Made by a program: the position numbers and the translations under genes | Notes under the pieces: model-generated | Seen by the model: only the letters and a program-made list of their open reading frames with translations | The model's database searches: none | What the model was told of the DNA's origin: nothing | NCBI GenBank assembly: GCA_019115005.1 | Contig: DXEK01000158.1 | Span: 1 to 38,803 of the forward strand | From: Candidatus Fusicatenibacter merdavium | GTDB taxonomy: Bacteria; Bacillota; Clostridia; Lachnospirales; Lachnospiraceae | Direction of reading: 5' to 3' | DNA: 38,803 nt | In this document: piece after piece, positions 18,465 through 26,481 of the stretch | How the letters are laid out: every line of letters starts with the position of its first letter | Position numbering within the stretch: position 1 is the stretch's first letter

Positions 18465-20048
18465 TTATACCCTCCAGATTTTTTTATCCATGCTTCGACA
18501 GCATAAAGCTTCCCCGACATGCGCCGTCCCGATGGTCTCGCATGCTTCCATGTCTGCGATTGTCCGTGCGACCTTCAGAACGCGGTGAAATCCTCTGGCG
18601 CTCAGCCCCAGGGAATCATAAGCCTGAGCCATCATCCTTGACGCCTCCGGCGTTAGCGGACAATATTTCTCGATCTGCCCCGCCTTCAGTTCGCTGTTGA
18701 ATCTTACCACACTTCCTCGATACCGTTCTTCCTGCATCTGCCGCGCACAGACGACGATCTGGCGCATCTTCACGGAAGTTAATCCGTCTTTCTTTTTTTC
18801 CCGGCTGCGCTGCATCAATGTCTCGCAGCTGACCGCGGGGACCTCTGTGCATAGATCCATACGGTCCAGAAACGCCTGGCTGACCTTTCCGAGATATCTG
18901 GAGATCTCCGGATCCGTACAGCGGCAGCGTTCCCGATCCGGATAGTAGCCGCAGGGGCACGGATTCATCGCCGCCACAAGCACAAAATTGGCCGGAAACA
19001 GATACGTACCCTCCTGGCGGGAGATCAGGATCCGGTGTTCCTCCAACGGCTGCCTCAGCAGTTCCAGCACTCTTCGGGACATTTCCGGCAGTTCGTCCAG
19101 AAACAGTACCCCCCGGTGGGCCAGGGTGATCTCCCCGGGCGACGGAAAACGGCCTCCTCCCACCAGCGCCTGTGCCGTGATACTGTGATGGGGCGCACGG
19201 AACGGCCGTCTGCGGATCAGTGACTGGCCGGAGGGCAGCAGGCCCGCAATGCTGTACAGCCTTGTCACTTCCAGCTGTTCCTCCCTCGTCATCGGAGGAA
19301 GGATCGTCGGGATCCTGCGGGCAGCCATGGATTTTCCGCTGCCCGGGGGCCCGATCAGAAGCAGATTATGAAACCCGCAGGCAGAGATCAGCGCGGCGCG
19401 CTTGACTCCCTCCTGCCCCAGGATGTCGTCAAAATCTTCTTCCGGTTCTGAAACGTCCGCCGTCAGATCTTCCGGTTCTGGCTTCTGTCCCTTCCCTCCG
19501 GATTGCCGGCTTTCACAGTACGGTTCTTCTTCCGGCTTTGCTCCGCAACAGTACGCCAGAAGTTCCCTGAGACTGGAGATCCCGTAGGTTTCCTTTACTT
19601 CCGCCTGCCTTCCCTCCGGCAGATTCGCTTTCGGGAGAATGCAGGCCTTCATCCCGATCCGCCGGGCCTCCAACACCGACGAGAGAACCCCGTTTACTGC
19701 CTGGATATCTCCGTTCAGCCCCAGTTCGCCGATCATCATCGTGTCTTCCAGACTGCCCGGCGGAATCCTTCCCACCGCCTGGAGTACCGCCGCGGCGATT
19801 GGAAGATCGAACCGCGATCCATCTTTACGGATATCCGCCGGAGCAAGATTGATCACGATCCGCTTCGGCGGCAGTACGATTCCGAGATTCCGCAGCGCCG
19901 TCCGCACCCGATCCTGGGCCTCCCTTACCTGGGCGCTCACATATCCCACAATAGTAAACATCGGCATCCCGTCGCTGACGTCCGCCTCTACGCGGACCGG
20001 GACTGCCTCCACTCCATGGATCACCATGGACCAAACACGGCAGAACAT
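18465..20048 (-). CDS. comM: YifB/ComM-family Mg-chelatase-like AAA ATPase
   Basis: ComM-type proteins are hexameric helicases that help branch migration during natural transformation. The 527-residue protein has an N-terminal Lon-protease-like fold (VEADVSDGMPMFTIVGYVSAQVREA...RVRTALRN), then an AAA+ domain with Walker A GPPGSGKS near 225 and Walker B GVLFLDELPEM, and a C-terminal Mg-chelatase domain (GFHRVLKVARTIADME). A four-cysteine cluster, NPCPCGYYPDRERCRC, is typical of the family. The start at 20048 (MFCRVW) follows AAGGAGG; the six residues before it do not match the family. It is first in comM-dprA, with a promoter about 300 bases upstream and repeat elements in the leader. Confidence 0.93.
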   Translation of the reverse strand: MFCRVWSMVIHGVEAVPVRVEADVSDGMPMFTIVGYVSAQVREAQDRVRTALRNLGIVLPPKRIVINLAPADIRKDGSRFDLPIAAAVLQAVGRIPPGSLEDTMMIGELGLNGDIQAVNGVLSSVLEARRIGMKACILPKANLPEGRQAEVKETYGISSLRELLAYCCGAKPEEEPYCESRQSGGKGQKPEPEDLTADVSEPEEDFDDILGQEGVKRAALISACGFHNLLLIGPPGSGKSMAARRIPTILPPMTREEQLEVTRLYSIAGLLPSGQSLIRRRPFRAPHHSITAQALVGGGRFPSPGEITLAHRGVLFLDELPEMSRRVLELLRQPLEEHRILISRQEGTYLFPANFVLVAAMNPCPCGYYPDRERCRCTDPEISRYLGKVSQAFLDRMDLCTEVPAVSCETLMQRSREKKKDGLTSVKMRQIVVCARQMQEERYRGSVVRFNSELKAGQIEKYCPLTPEASRMMAQAYDSLGLSARGFHRVLKVARTIADMEACETIGTAHVGEALCCRSMDKKIWRV

Positions 20049-20118
20049 GCCATTCCTCCTTTTCATCCGTCAGATCAATTTTCACTGATCACTATTTGAT
20101 AAAATCCTGTCTGGAAAA

Positions 20119-20138
20119 ACAGAACAGAACTGTTCTGT
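20119..20138. repeat. Short palindrome in the comM leader
   Basis: ACAGAACAG and CTGTTCTGT are perfect nine-base arms around AA. It lies 17 bases before the larger repeat at 20156 and shares the AACTGTT core with the intergenic palindrome family. In the MATE leader (34039-34072) a palindrome of that family also precedes the larger repeat. Confidence 0.5.
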
Positions 20139-20155
20139 AAAGAAAGTATCGAAAA

Positions 20156-20261
20156 ATGTCAGGGGCAAAAGCGTATGCTTTTCAGGATTACAGCAGCATG
20201 AAACGCGGAGCTGTCCGCAGTATCCTTGGGATCAGAAAATACCTTTTGACCCTGACATCAT
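20156..20261 (+). repeat. Structured repeat element, copy A
   Basis: Outer arms ATGTCAGGGGCAAAA (20156-20170) and TTTTGACCCTGACAT (20244-20258) are inverted with one mismatch. Inside are TTTTCAGGATT, a GCATGAAA stretch, a hairpin GCGGA-gctg-TCCGC, and an imperfect hairpin ending TACCTTTTGACCC. The core is shared with 34166-34245 in the same orientation and with 20282-20330 in the opposite one. No open frame of note lies inside. On the comM transcript it is part of the leader. Confidence 0.7.
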
Positions 20262-20281
20262 AGAAAGAACCGTCCGGCAAA

Positions 20282-20330
20282 CGGGCATGAGACACGGATC
20301 GCTCCGCACTTTGTGTTCCCGCAATCCTGC
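20282..20330 (-). repeat. Structured repeat element, inverted half copy B
   Basis: Read on the minus strand, it contains CAGGATTGCGGGA, then CAAAGTGCGGAGCGATCC, and ends CATGCCCG. This matches the core of the copy at 34166-34245. The GGATTGC/GCGATCC pairing is kept through a G-U exchange. It faces copy A, so together they form a large imperfect palindrome over about 20156-20330. Confidence 0.6.
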
Positions 20331-20352
20331 CATATAATTAAACGATAAAAAG

Positions 20353-20382
20353 AGTATACTCTGTCTTCCTGCGGAATGTCAA
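20353..20382 (-). promoter_or_regulatory. Promoter of comM-dprA
   Basis: On the minus strand a perfect TTGACA (20377-20382) and TATACT (20353-20358) are 18 bp apart. The first gene in its direction is comM, about 300 bases away, so the transcript carries a long leader with both repeat copies. The rest of the 20049-20514 gap holds only a small CAGATT/AATCTG hairpin (20414-20429). Confidence 0.8.
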
Positions 20383-20514
20383 TGAAATTTCCGGTATTTT
20401 CCGGTCTCCCTGTCAGATTTCAGAATCTGTTCCCGAAATTTTCACAGTCATTTCAGAAAATAATTGAAAGCTTTTTTCTGCTGTCCACAGTCGCCAATGC
20501 GTCTCTGTACGGCA

Positions 20515-21138
20515 CTACTCCTCAAAACACTCTCTGAGTTTTTCCACCGCATTTTTTTCGATCCGGGAGACGTAAGAACGGCTGATCCCAAGACGGGCGG
20601 CTATGCTTCTCTGTGTTCCGGTCTCCTGTCCGAACAGTCCATAGCGCATTGTCAGAACCTTTTTTTCTTTTTCGTTCAGCACCGAATCAAAATAGCGGTA
20701 AAGCCGCTGGCAATCTTCTTTTTTTGTATAAAAATCAGCGGTATCCTCGCCGCCGCTTTCCACAATATCCAGAAGGTGAATCTCATTTCCTTCCTTGTCA
20801 GTCCCTATGGGTTCATAGAGAGAAATCTCACGGGAAGTTTTCTTCTTTGCCCGCAGATACATCAGCAGTTCATTATGAATACATCTGGCGGCATAGGAGG
20901 CCAGACGGTTTCCCTTCTCCTGGTCAAAAGTCATCACCGCTTTGATCAGACCAATGGTTCCGATGGACAGAAGATCATCCTGATCTTCGTGGAGCCCCTG
21001 GTATTTTTTTACCACATGGGCCACCAGCCGAAGGTTTCGCTCAATCAGAATATCCTTCGCCTTTTCATCGCCCCTTTGATATGCCTCCAGATATGCTTTT
21101 TCTTCGGATGTAGTGAGAGGCTTCTGGAATGGTTCCAT
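20515..21138 (-). CDS. sigK: Sporulation sigma factor SigK, without pro-sequence
   Basis: SigK directs late mother-cell transcription during sporulation (coat and cortex genes). The 207-residue protein has region 2 (about 15-105: NLRLVAHVVKKYQGLHED, DLLSIGTIGLIKA, LASYAARCIHNE) and region 4 with the helix-turn-helix AARLGISRSYVSRIEKNAVEKL near the end. The start is ATG 21138 after GAGGTG. The protein begins MEPFQKPLTTSEE, which aligns with the mature Bacillus SigK after pro-peptide removal. The 20-residue hydrophobic pro-sequence is therefore absent, as in C. difficile, and no in-frame extension is possible because a stop and the ribosome binding site lie just upstream. The gene is uninterrupted by a skin element. 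Confidence 0.88.
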   Translation of the reverse strand: MEPFQKPLTTSEEKAYLEAYQRGDEKAKDILIERNLRLVAHVVKKYQGLHEDQDDLLSIGTIGLIKAVMTFDQEKGNRLASYAARCIHNELLMYLRAKKKTSREISLYEPIGTDKEGNEIHLLDIVESGGEDTADFYTKKEDCQRLYRYFDSVLNEKEKKVLTMRYGLFGQETGTQRSIAARLGISRSYVSRIEKNAVEKLRECFEE

Positions 21139-21151
21139 GGGCGCGCACCTC

Positions 21152-21188
21152 AAAAAGGGGATTTCTCTTTATCATATGTCAGATCCCC
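21152..21188 (-). terminator. Weak terminator-like hairpin before sigK
   Basis: On the minus strand GGGGAT and ATCCCC form a six-pair stem with a 20-base loop, followed by TTTTT just before the sigK ribosome binding site. The loop contains CATATGAT (21171-21178), which resembles a SigE-type -10 box and would place a transcript start about 25 bases before sigK. Either reading is tentative. Confidence 0.35.
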
Positions 21189-21332
21189 AAAAATCGTGCT
21201 TTTCCATGTGTCCCTTTTTCCGGCGCCATCCGGTTTCAGCGTGTTTCAGCACGCCTTCCGCTGCCGTCTTTTTCTTGTTTTTCGTAGCCTGCCGCGCCGT
21301 CTTTGCTGCGATGATTTCCCGGAACATAATAA

Positions 21333-21362
21333 TTTCCGGCGGACAGAACTGCCCGCCGGAAA
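21333..21362 (-). terminator. Terminator-like hairpin after lysC
   Basis: TTTCCGGCGGACA pairs with TGCCCGCCGGAAA around GAAC: 13 positions, with one G-U pair on the minus strand. The following TTATTATG is only moderately T-rich. It lies 55 bases after the lysC stop. Confidence 0.65.
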
Positions 21363-21417
21363 CTGTACTCACACTTTGAAATTACCGTAATAATCCTCTC
21401 ATCTGGACTGCTGCAAA

Positions 21418-22620
21418 TCATTCAAGAAATGTCTCATGGATTGCACGCATCGCAATATCCGCCTGGTCTTCCTGTACCAACGCTGTGATACGGATCTCGG
21501 AGGTCGTCACCATCTCCGTGTTAATCCCTGCATTGGCCAGCGCGCCGAACATTTTCGCTGCGACTCCGGAATGCGAACGGATACCGGCTCCGACGACGGA
21601 TACCTTTGCCACCTTTTCATCGTAAGTCAGCTTTGTGATCCCGAGATTTTCCGTGTTTTCCTCCAGGATCTCCATCACACGGTTCAGATCCGTGCGGGCG
21701 ACAGTGAAGGTGATGGTCTTGGTGCCATCTTTGCCCAGACTTTGAATCATGACATCAATATTGATATTATTCTGATCCAGCACATTCAGCAGGCGGAAGG
21801 TACTGTCCGCATCGTTGACGAGTCCTGCGACCCTTACTCTGGCTACATTTTTATCGGCCGTCACGCCGCTGATCAACATTTTTTCCATCTTCTGATTCTC
21901 CCTCACCAATGTTCCCGGATTGTTATTCATGCTGGAACATACCAGCAGTTCAACGCCGTATTTCTTTGCGATCTCCACGCAACGGCTATGCAGAACTTTC
22001 GCGCCCAGCGATGCCATCTCCAGCATTTCGTCGTAGGTTACCTCTTCCATTTTCCTGGCGTTCGGAACGATCCGCGGATCAGCGGTATAGACGCCGTCCA
22101 CATCTGTATAGATCTCGCAGACGTCCGCATGAAGCTCCGCTGCCAGCGCGACCGCCGTCGTATCCGAACCGCCGCGGCCCAGCGTTGTCACATCCTCATA
22201 TTTGTTGATCCCCTGAAATCCGGTGATCACCACGATCTTATTCGCATCCAGCTCTTTGCGGATCCGTTCGGTACTGATCCGTTTCAGCTTTGCATTCTGG
22301 TAATCGGAGGTAGTGTACATCGGCACCTGCCATGCGTTCAGCGATACCGCCGAGACGCCCATGGACAGAAGCGTCATCGTCATCAGCGCTACGGAAACCT
22401 GCTCGCCGGTAGACAGCAGCATATCCATCTCCCTGCGGGATGGATTGGGCGTGATCTCTTTTGCCGTCCGGATCAAACCGTCTGTCGTCTTTCCCATCGC
22501 CGAGAGAACGACTACCACCTGATTTCCCTGGTTTTTCTTTTCAATGCAGCGTTTTGCCACGTTGCGGATCCTTTCCAGGTCCGCAACGGAACTGCCGCCA
22601 AATTTCATCACGGTTAGCAT
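21418..22620 (-). CDS. lysC: Aspartate kinase (monofunctional)
   Basis: Aspartate kinase phosphorylates aspartate, the first step toward lysine, threonine, methionine and diaminopimelate. The 400-residue protein has the kinase domain (about 1-250) with VMKFGGSSVADLERIRNVA, VVVLSAMGKTTDGLI, TTLGRGGSDTTAVALA and EIYTDVDGVYTADPRIV. Two C-terminal ACT domains (about 265-330 and 340-400) are expected to bind amino acid effectors. The start follows GGGGGA. A near-consensus promoter lies 40 bases upstream. That leaves no room for a lysine riboswitch, so control is probably by feedback on the ACT domains. Confidence 0.96.
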   Translation of the reverse strand: MLTVMKFGGSSVADLERIRNVAKRCIEKKNQGNQVVVVLSAMGKTTDGLIRTAKEITPNPSRREMDMLLSTGEQVSVALMTMTLLSMGVSAVSLNAWQVPMYTTSDYQNAKLKRISTERIRKELDANKIVVITGFQGINKYEDVTTLGRGGSDTTAVALAAELHADVCEIYTDVDGVYTADPRIVPNARKMEEVTYDEMLEMASLGAKVLHSRCVEIAKKYGVELLVCSSMNNNPGTLVRENQKMEKMLISGVTADKNVARVRVAGLVNDADSTFRLLNVLDQNNINIDVMIQSLGKDGTKTITFTVARTDLNRVMEILEENTENLGITKLTYDEKVAKVSVVGAGIRSHSGVAAKMFGALANAGINTEMVTTSEIRITALVQEDQADIAMRAIHETFLE

Positions 22621-22660
22621 TTGTTTTCCCCCATATGGTCTTATTTTTCACACTTCTTAC

Positions 22661-22689
22661 AGTATAACGAAAGATCGGGGAAAATGCAA
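22661..22689 (-). promoter_or_regulatory. lysC promoter
   Basis: On the minus strand TTGCAT (22684-22689) and TATACT (22661-22666) are 17 bp apart. It lies between lysC and the end of the transglutaminase gene. Confidence 0.8.
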
Positions 22690-22708
22690 TTCCTTTGGAA
22701 AGAATCTG

Positions 22709-24082
22709 TCAGCGAAATGGATAACTCCAATATACGGAAATACGAAGGGTTTCGGGATCCTGGCTATATTGGTAAGTCGTCTGCGCGAGATTGTAATAAC
22801 TGCAAAGATAGGTAGCGGCCTGATCCATGACCTGGGGAAGGAGCGCAATGGCCTGACGATAGGTTTCTTCGCTGGAATATTTAAAATCGGACCAGCTGTC
22901 CATACGCTCAATATCCTGCTGCATCAGGGCGAGCATCTCGCTTTCCGAGACCTGCTCAAAGTAACGGCCGATCATCCGGTAATACCCCAGTGCATCGGAG
23001 GTGCAGGCTGGCAGGGAAAGGCTGGCGTCGGGCGTATGGTTTCTGTAAAATTCTCCGTCCGAGACGCAGAGATAGTCATAGTAAGTGCGGTTCTGTCCGG
23101 CACCGGTTCCGGTTTCCATCTCTTCACTCTGAATGAATATGGGATCGCCGAAGGTGACGTCCACGTTATAGTAGGCACCGTCACAGTTGACGATGTTCCA
23201 CGCGTGGCTCTGTCCCTGGTTTACGGTTCCTGTGACATAGATAGTAAAAATCCCTGCCTGATCAGCCAGATACTGGAAGGCTCTGGAGTATCCGGCGCAC
23301 ACGGAGCGGTGATTGACGAAGACGCTGTAAATGTTTTGGTTATCCGTGGAGTCTGCCGCATATTCGGTCTGCTCTACCAGCCAGGTGTAGAGGTAACGGA
23401 TCTTTTCATAAGTACTGCCGTCCGCCGGAAGTCCTGACAGACACTGGTTCGCCGCATCTTCGATCTGCTGCCTGCGGGTCTCCCGTTCCCCGGACGTACA
23501 GGTGTATTCCGGACGTACTTCACAGTAGGAGGAAACGCCTGTATAACTGGTTGTCTCCACCGTCCCGCTGCACCAGAAAAACTCCGGATAATCCATAAAG
23601 ACCCAGGTGCAGATGTTGTTGACCGTCTCGGGATCACTTCCATGGGTGACGATCACCTCCCGGCCCTCACGGATCCCCTGGACCAGTTCCCGGTAGATCT
23701 GGCGAGATTCCTCATCCAGCAGGCTGTAGTAATAACGCTGATCCAGTTCTTCCTGTCCCAGGGATTCCTGCTGATATCCGGCGGAATCCCCCGAATTCTC
23801 CGGTATCTGTGTCACCGGGTCCGCCGCCTGCTGTCCCGCATCCTCCAGTCCCAGCTGCTGCTGGATCTCTTCCGGCAGTTCTGCGCTGCCGGAGCAGGCC
23901 CAGAGCAGCGCCGACGAAGCGCATACGATCAGGAGCAGCGCCGTTTTTCTGATCTTGCTTTTTACTATTCCACGGATCTCTGCTCTTTTTCCCCTTCGGG
24001 CATATCTCGTCCGTCGGATTTTCCTCTCCTCACCTGTTCTTCCGCTGCTTTCCCTCTGTCCAATGCTTTTCCTGTTCTGCAT
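22709..24082 (-). CDS. Transglutaminase-domain lipoprotein
   Basis: A 457-residue predicted lipoprotein. A long basic N-terminus (1-45) precedes a hydrophobic segment ending in the lipobox LLWAC near residue 63. An acidic, glutamine-rich linker follows (about 65-125). The transglutaminase-like core lies at about 205-330 with the catalytic triad in order: Cys in NHRSVCAGYSRAFQYLA, His in GQSHAWNIV and Asp in YNVDVTFGDP. Such secreted proteins act as cysteine proteases or cross-linkers on surface substrates; which one cannot be told. The start follows GAAGGAG and no better internal start was found, although the pre-signal region is unusually long. No terminator is visible before the lysC promoter. 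Confidence 0.83.
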   Translation of the reverse strand: MQNRKSIGQRESSGRTGEERKIRRTRYARRGKRAEIRGIVKSKIRKTALLLIVCASSALLWACSGSAELPEEIQQQLGLEDAGQQAADPVTQIPENSGDSAGYQQESLGQEELDQRYYYSLLDEESRQIYRELVQGIREGREVIVTHGSDPETVNNICTWVFMDYPEFFWCSGTVETTSYTGVSSYCEVRPEYTCTSGERETRRQQIEDAANQCLSGLPADGSTYEKIRYLYTWLVEQTEYAADSTDNQNIYSVFVNHRSVCAGYSRAFQYLADQAGIFTIYVTGTVNQGQSHAWNIVNCDGAYYNVDVTFGDPIFIQSEEMETGTGAGQNRTYYDYLCVSDGEFYRNHTPDASLSLPACTSDALGYYRMIGRYFEQVSESEMLALMQQDIERMDSWSDFKYSSEETYRQAIALLPQVMDQAATYLCSYYNLAQTTYQYSQDPETLRISVYWSYPFR

Positions 24083-24117
24083 GATCTCCTTCTTTCTGTC
24101 GCTGTCTCCATTTCTCC

Positions 24118-25215
24118 CTATATGTTCCCGATATACTTTTTCAGAAATTCATACATCTGCTCCTCGGTCGGCGGACATCCTTTCAGAGAATACTCAAAAC
24201 AGCTGGTGCACCTGCCGATGCCCAGACGCCCGGTTTTTTTCTGATATCCTTGGCCGATGGCGATCCGGGTATCCAGTTTTTCCAGCAGCCCCTCCTGTCT
24301 CAGCCGGTCCAGAGCAGGGATCAGATAGCCATAGCAGGCGCTGCAGGATTCCACTTCCTCCACTGCATCCTGGAGTTCCACGATCTTCCGCTCCTTCGGA
24401 AGCTCCGTTTCCTGTTCCGGTTCATTAAGCGCCCAGATCTTCAGCTGCGACAGGTCCGCACTCCCGACGCCAAGCTTTTCCGCCATACGAATATAAGGGA
24501 CCTCCTCCAATTCGTAGTTCAACATTCGGCAGACATAGGCATCGCAGAGCACCGGATCCGCCGCTGCGATCAGTCGGTTCATCACCACCGGATTGCCGCC
24601 GTCCTCGAAATCCAGATCGCCGCAGATATTGTCCACAAGGATGAAATCCTGATGAATTCCCACATTGAGATGGGCGATCGGCCGGTGCAGTCCCATCCCG
24701 TGAAAATGGCGTTTCTCTCTGTTGGGGATCAGTCCCTTCATGTTTTTCAGCGCGCAGGTGATCCGCGTCTGGCAATGGCCCTTCAGCACCGGAAGATTGA
24801 CCAGAAAATCGATTTTTTCCACGCAGTCGCAGATTTCCAGTTCCATTCCTCCACAGTCCTTCCTGTGAAACCCGTCTTTCTGTGTATCGATAAATTTCAC
24901 GCCGTATTCACGGACCAAACGGTCATAACCGCAGACCTCAAAGGCGTCCCGCGTTTTATCCCCCACCCAGGAGCCTTCCAGGATCACCAGATCCTGAAAG
25001 CCATGCTCCCGGAGATATTCGATCGTCCCGGCCACGATCTCCGGATGGGTCGTCGCTCCCCAGGACGCCTCGCTCGGCGACACAAGATTTGGCTTCAACC
25101 CGATCCTGCTGTCCGCCGACGGAATCCTTCCGGCCAGGTCTGCCGCCTCCAGAAGCTGCTTTGCCATCTCTTTATAATCCGTACCGTAAATCATCCACAA
25201 TTCATTTTTATTCAT
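24118..25215 (-). CDS. DUF362-domain protein
   Basis: A 365-residue protein of the DUF362 family, named for an uncharacterised domain often found with ferredoxin-like iron-sulfur centres. Recognisable stretches are IGLKPNLVSPSEASWGATTHPEIVAGTIEYL, VILEGSWVGDKT and LVNLPVLKGHCQTRITCALKNMKGLIPNREKR. Cysteines near the C-terminus (CSACYG, CTSCFEYSLKGCPP) could hold a metal or cluster but do not make a standard 4Fe-4S ferredoxin motif. The start is ATG 25215 (MNKNELW), about 11 bases after GAGG; the 80 residues upstream in the frame do not match the family and cover the promoter. Function unknown. Confidence 0.8.
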   Translation of the reverse strand: MNKNELWMIYGTDYKEMAKQLLEAADLAGRIPSADSRIGLKPNLVSPSEASWGATTHPEIVAGTIEYLREHGFQDLVILEGSWVGDKTRDAFEVCGYDRLVREYGVKFIDTQKDGFHRKDCGGMELEICDCVEKIDFLVNLPVLKGHCQTRITCALKNMKGLIPNREKRHFHGMGLHRPIAHLNVGIHQDFILVDNICGDLDFEDGGNPVVMNRLIAAADPVLCDAYVCRMLNYELEEVPYIRMAEKLGVGSADLSQLKIWALNEPEQETELPKERKIVELQDAVEEVESCSACYGYLIPALDRLRQEGLLEKLDTRIAIGQGYQKKTGRLGIGRCTSCFEYSLKGCPPTEEQMYEFLKKYIGNI

Positions 25216-25277
25216 TTCTGTCCGATCCTCACTTCTATTTCCATACAGGAAGACGCTGATCTTCCGTCTGTATTCTG

Positions 25278-25306
25278 ATGGTACCATACTTTCCGAAGGC
25301 TTACAA
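25278..25306 (-). promoter_or_regulatory. Promoter of the DUF362 gene
   Basis: On the minus strand TTGTAA (25301-25306) and TACCAT (25278-25283) are 17 bp apart, about 60 bases upstream of the start codon. Confidence 0.5.
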
Positions 25307-25318
25307 TCTCTTTCTAGG

Positions 25319-25348
25319 TGTACACATACCGGGGATCTGTGATACAAT
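25319..25348 (+). promoter_or_regulatory. Promoter of the dihydrouridine synthase gene
   Basis: TGTACA (25319-25324) and TACAAT (25343-25348) are 18 bp apart, about 45 bases upstream of ATG 25396. It is divergent from the DUF362 promoter. Confidence 0.5.
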
Positions 25349-25395
25349 GCCTGTGTCGGGCTTCTCTTTCTGCCCGTCAGAAAGGAAATCATACC

Positions 25396-26331
25396 ATGAA
25401 TTATTACTTCGCCCCTCTGGAAGGGATCACCGGATACATCTTCCGGAACGCCCACGCGGCGTGTTTTCCGGGAACAGACCGCTATTTCTCACCGTTTCTG
25501 GTCCCACATCAGAACCGCGCGTTCGACTCCCGCGAGCGAAACGATATCCTTCCGGAGCACAATCAGAAGATCACACTGATCCCCCAGATCCTCACCAACC
25601 GCCCGGAGGATTTTCTCCGGCTGTCCGGGGAACTCGCCTGGTACGGTTACCGGGAGATCAATCTGAATCTCGGCTGTCCCTCCGGCACTGTCGTCACCCG
25701 AGGCAAAGGATCCGGATTCCTGAAGGACCCGGACGGCCTGGACCGTTTTCTGGACGAAGTATGCCGCGGGCTGGAGCAGACACGGCAGAGGCTTTCCGTC
25801 AAGACAAGGATCGGCTGGGAATCCGCCGAAGAATGGCAGCGGCTTCTGGAAATCTTCAACAGATATCCCCTGGCGGAACTGATCCTTCATCCCCGGCTCC
25901 GCACAGATTTCTATAAAAATATGCCTCACATGGACGCCTATGCATATACGGTTTCCCGCACACCGCTTCCCCTCTGCTACAACGGAGATCTGAAAACGCC
26001 GGAGGATATCCGTCGTCTCGAACAGGACTTCCCGCAGACGGCATCTGTCATGATCGGCCGGGGCCTGCTGGAAATGCCGGATCTGATCTGCCGCGTGAAA
26101 GGAGCGCCTCCCGCCCCCGCCGACAGACTGAGCGAATTTCACGGCCGCCTCCTGGACGGCTACTGTGGGACAATCTCCGGAGATCGGAATGTCCTTTTTA
26201 AAATGAAAGAATTCTGGAGCTATTTCGGAAAGAATTTTCCGGAAAAAGAGAAAGATCTGAAAAAACTGAAAAAAGCAAAAGATCTGCAAACATATCGGGA
26301 GATCGCTGCGTCCATCCTGGAAACCGCCTGA
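25396..26331 (+). CDS. tRNA-dihydrouridine synthase
   Basis: Dus enzymes reduce uridines in the tRNA D-loop with FMN and NADPH. The 311-residue protein has the TIM-barrel opening YYFAPLEGITGYIFRNAH, the FMN-contacting EINLNLGCPSGTVVTRGKGSGFL with the catalytic Cys near 93, SVKTRIGW, LILHPRLRTDFYKN and the phosphate-binding CYNGDL...MIGRGLLEMPDL. The start at 25396 follows AAAGGAAA and begins exactly at the conserved FAPLEG; the longer frame covers the promoter. The C-terminus is lysine-rich, which may contact tRNA. Which position it modifies cannot be read from the sequence. Confidence 0.92.
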   Translation: MNYYFAPLEGITGYIFRNAHAACFPGTDRYFSPFLVPHQNRAFDSRERNDILPEHNQKITLIPQILTNRPEDFLRLSGELAWYGYREINLNLGCPSGTVVTRGKGSGFLKDPDGLDRFLDEVCRGLEQTRQRLSVKTRIGWESAEEWQRLLEIFNRYPLAELILHPRLRTDFYKNMPHMDAYAYTVSRTPLPLCYNGDLKTPEDIRRLEQDFPQTASVMIGRGLLEMPDLICRVKGAPPAPADRLSEFHGRLLDGYCGTISGDRNVLFKMKEFWSYFGKNFPEKEKDLKKLKKAKDLQTYREIAASILETA

Positions 26332-26389
26332 GACCATCTGAAGACGTCTGTTTTAAAACGGCTCCTTTCCTATAGTGAAACTTCCCCCG

Positions 26390-26462
26390 GAAAAGAAACT
26401 CCCCGCACTGACGGCGTCTGAACTGTCCAGCAAAGCTGCTGCAGCCGACCGTCCGTGCGGGG
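26390..26462 (-). terminator. Terminator at the end of the thiamine operon
   Basis: CCCCGCACTGACGG (26401-26414) pairs with CCGTCCGTGCGGGG (26449-26462), one mismatch, around a 34-base loop that can form an inner CAGC/GCTG hairpin. On the minus strand it is followed by AGTTTCTTTTCC. The convergent dihydrouridine synthase ends at 26331. Confidence 0.75.
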
Positions 26463-26481
26463 ATCTCATGATTTCATAACC

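Noticed and set aside
21172..21372. Small basic open frame of 66 codons (or 51 from an internal ATG) between lysC and sigK on the minus strand
   Set aside because: It overlaps the lysC terminator hairpin, has only a weak ribosome binding site, low-complexity Lys/Arg composition and no recognised family. A real small protein cannot be excluded, but it is not supported.
22621..22689. Possible lysine riboswitch before lysC
   Set aside because: A good promoter lies about 40 bases before the start codon, leaving no room for the roughly 170-base lysine aptamer.
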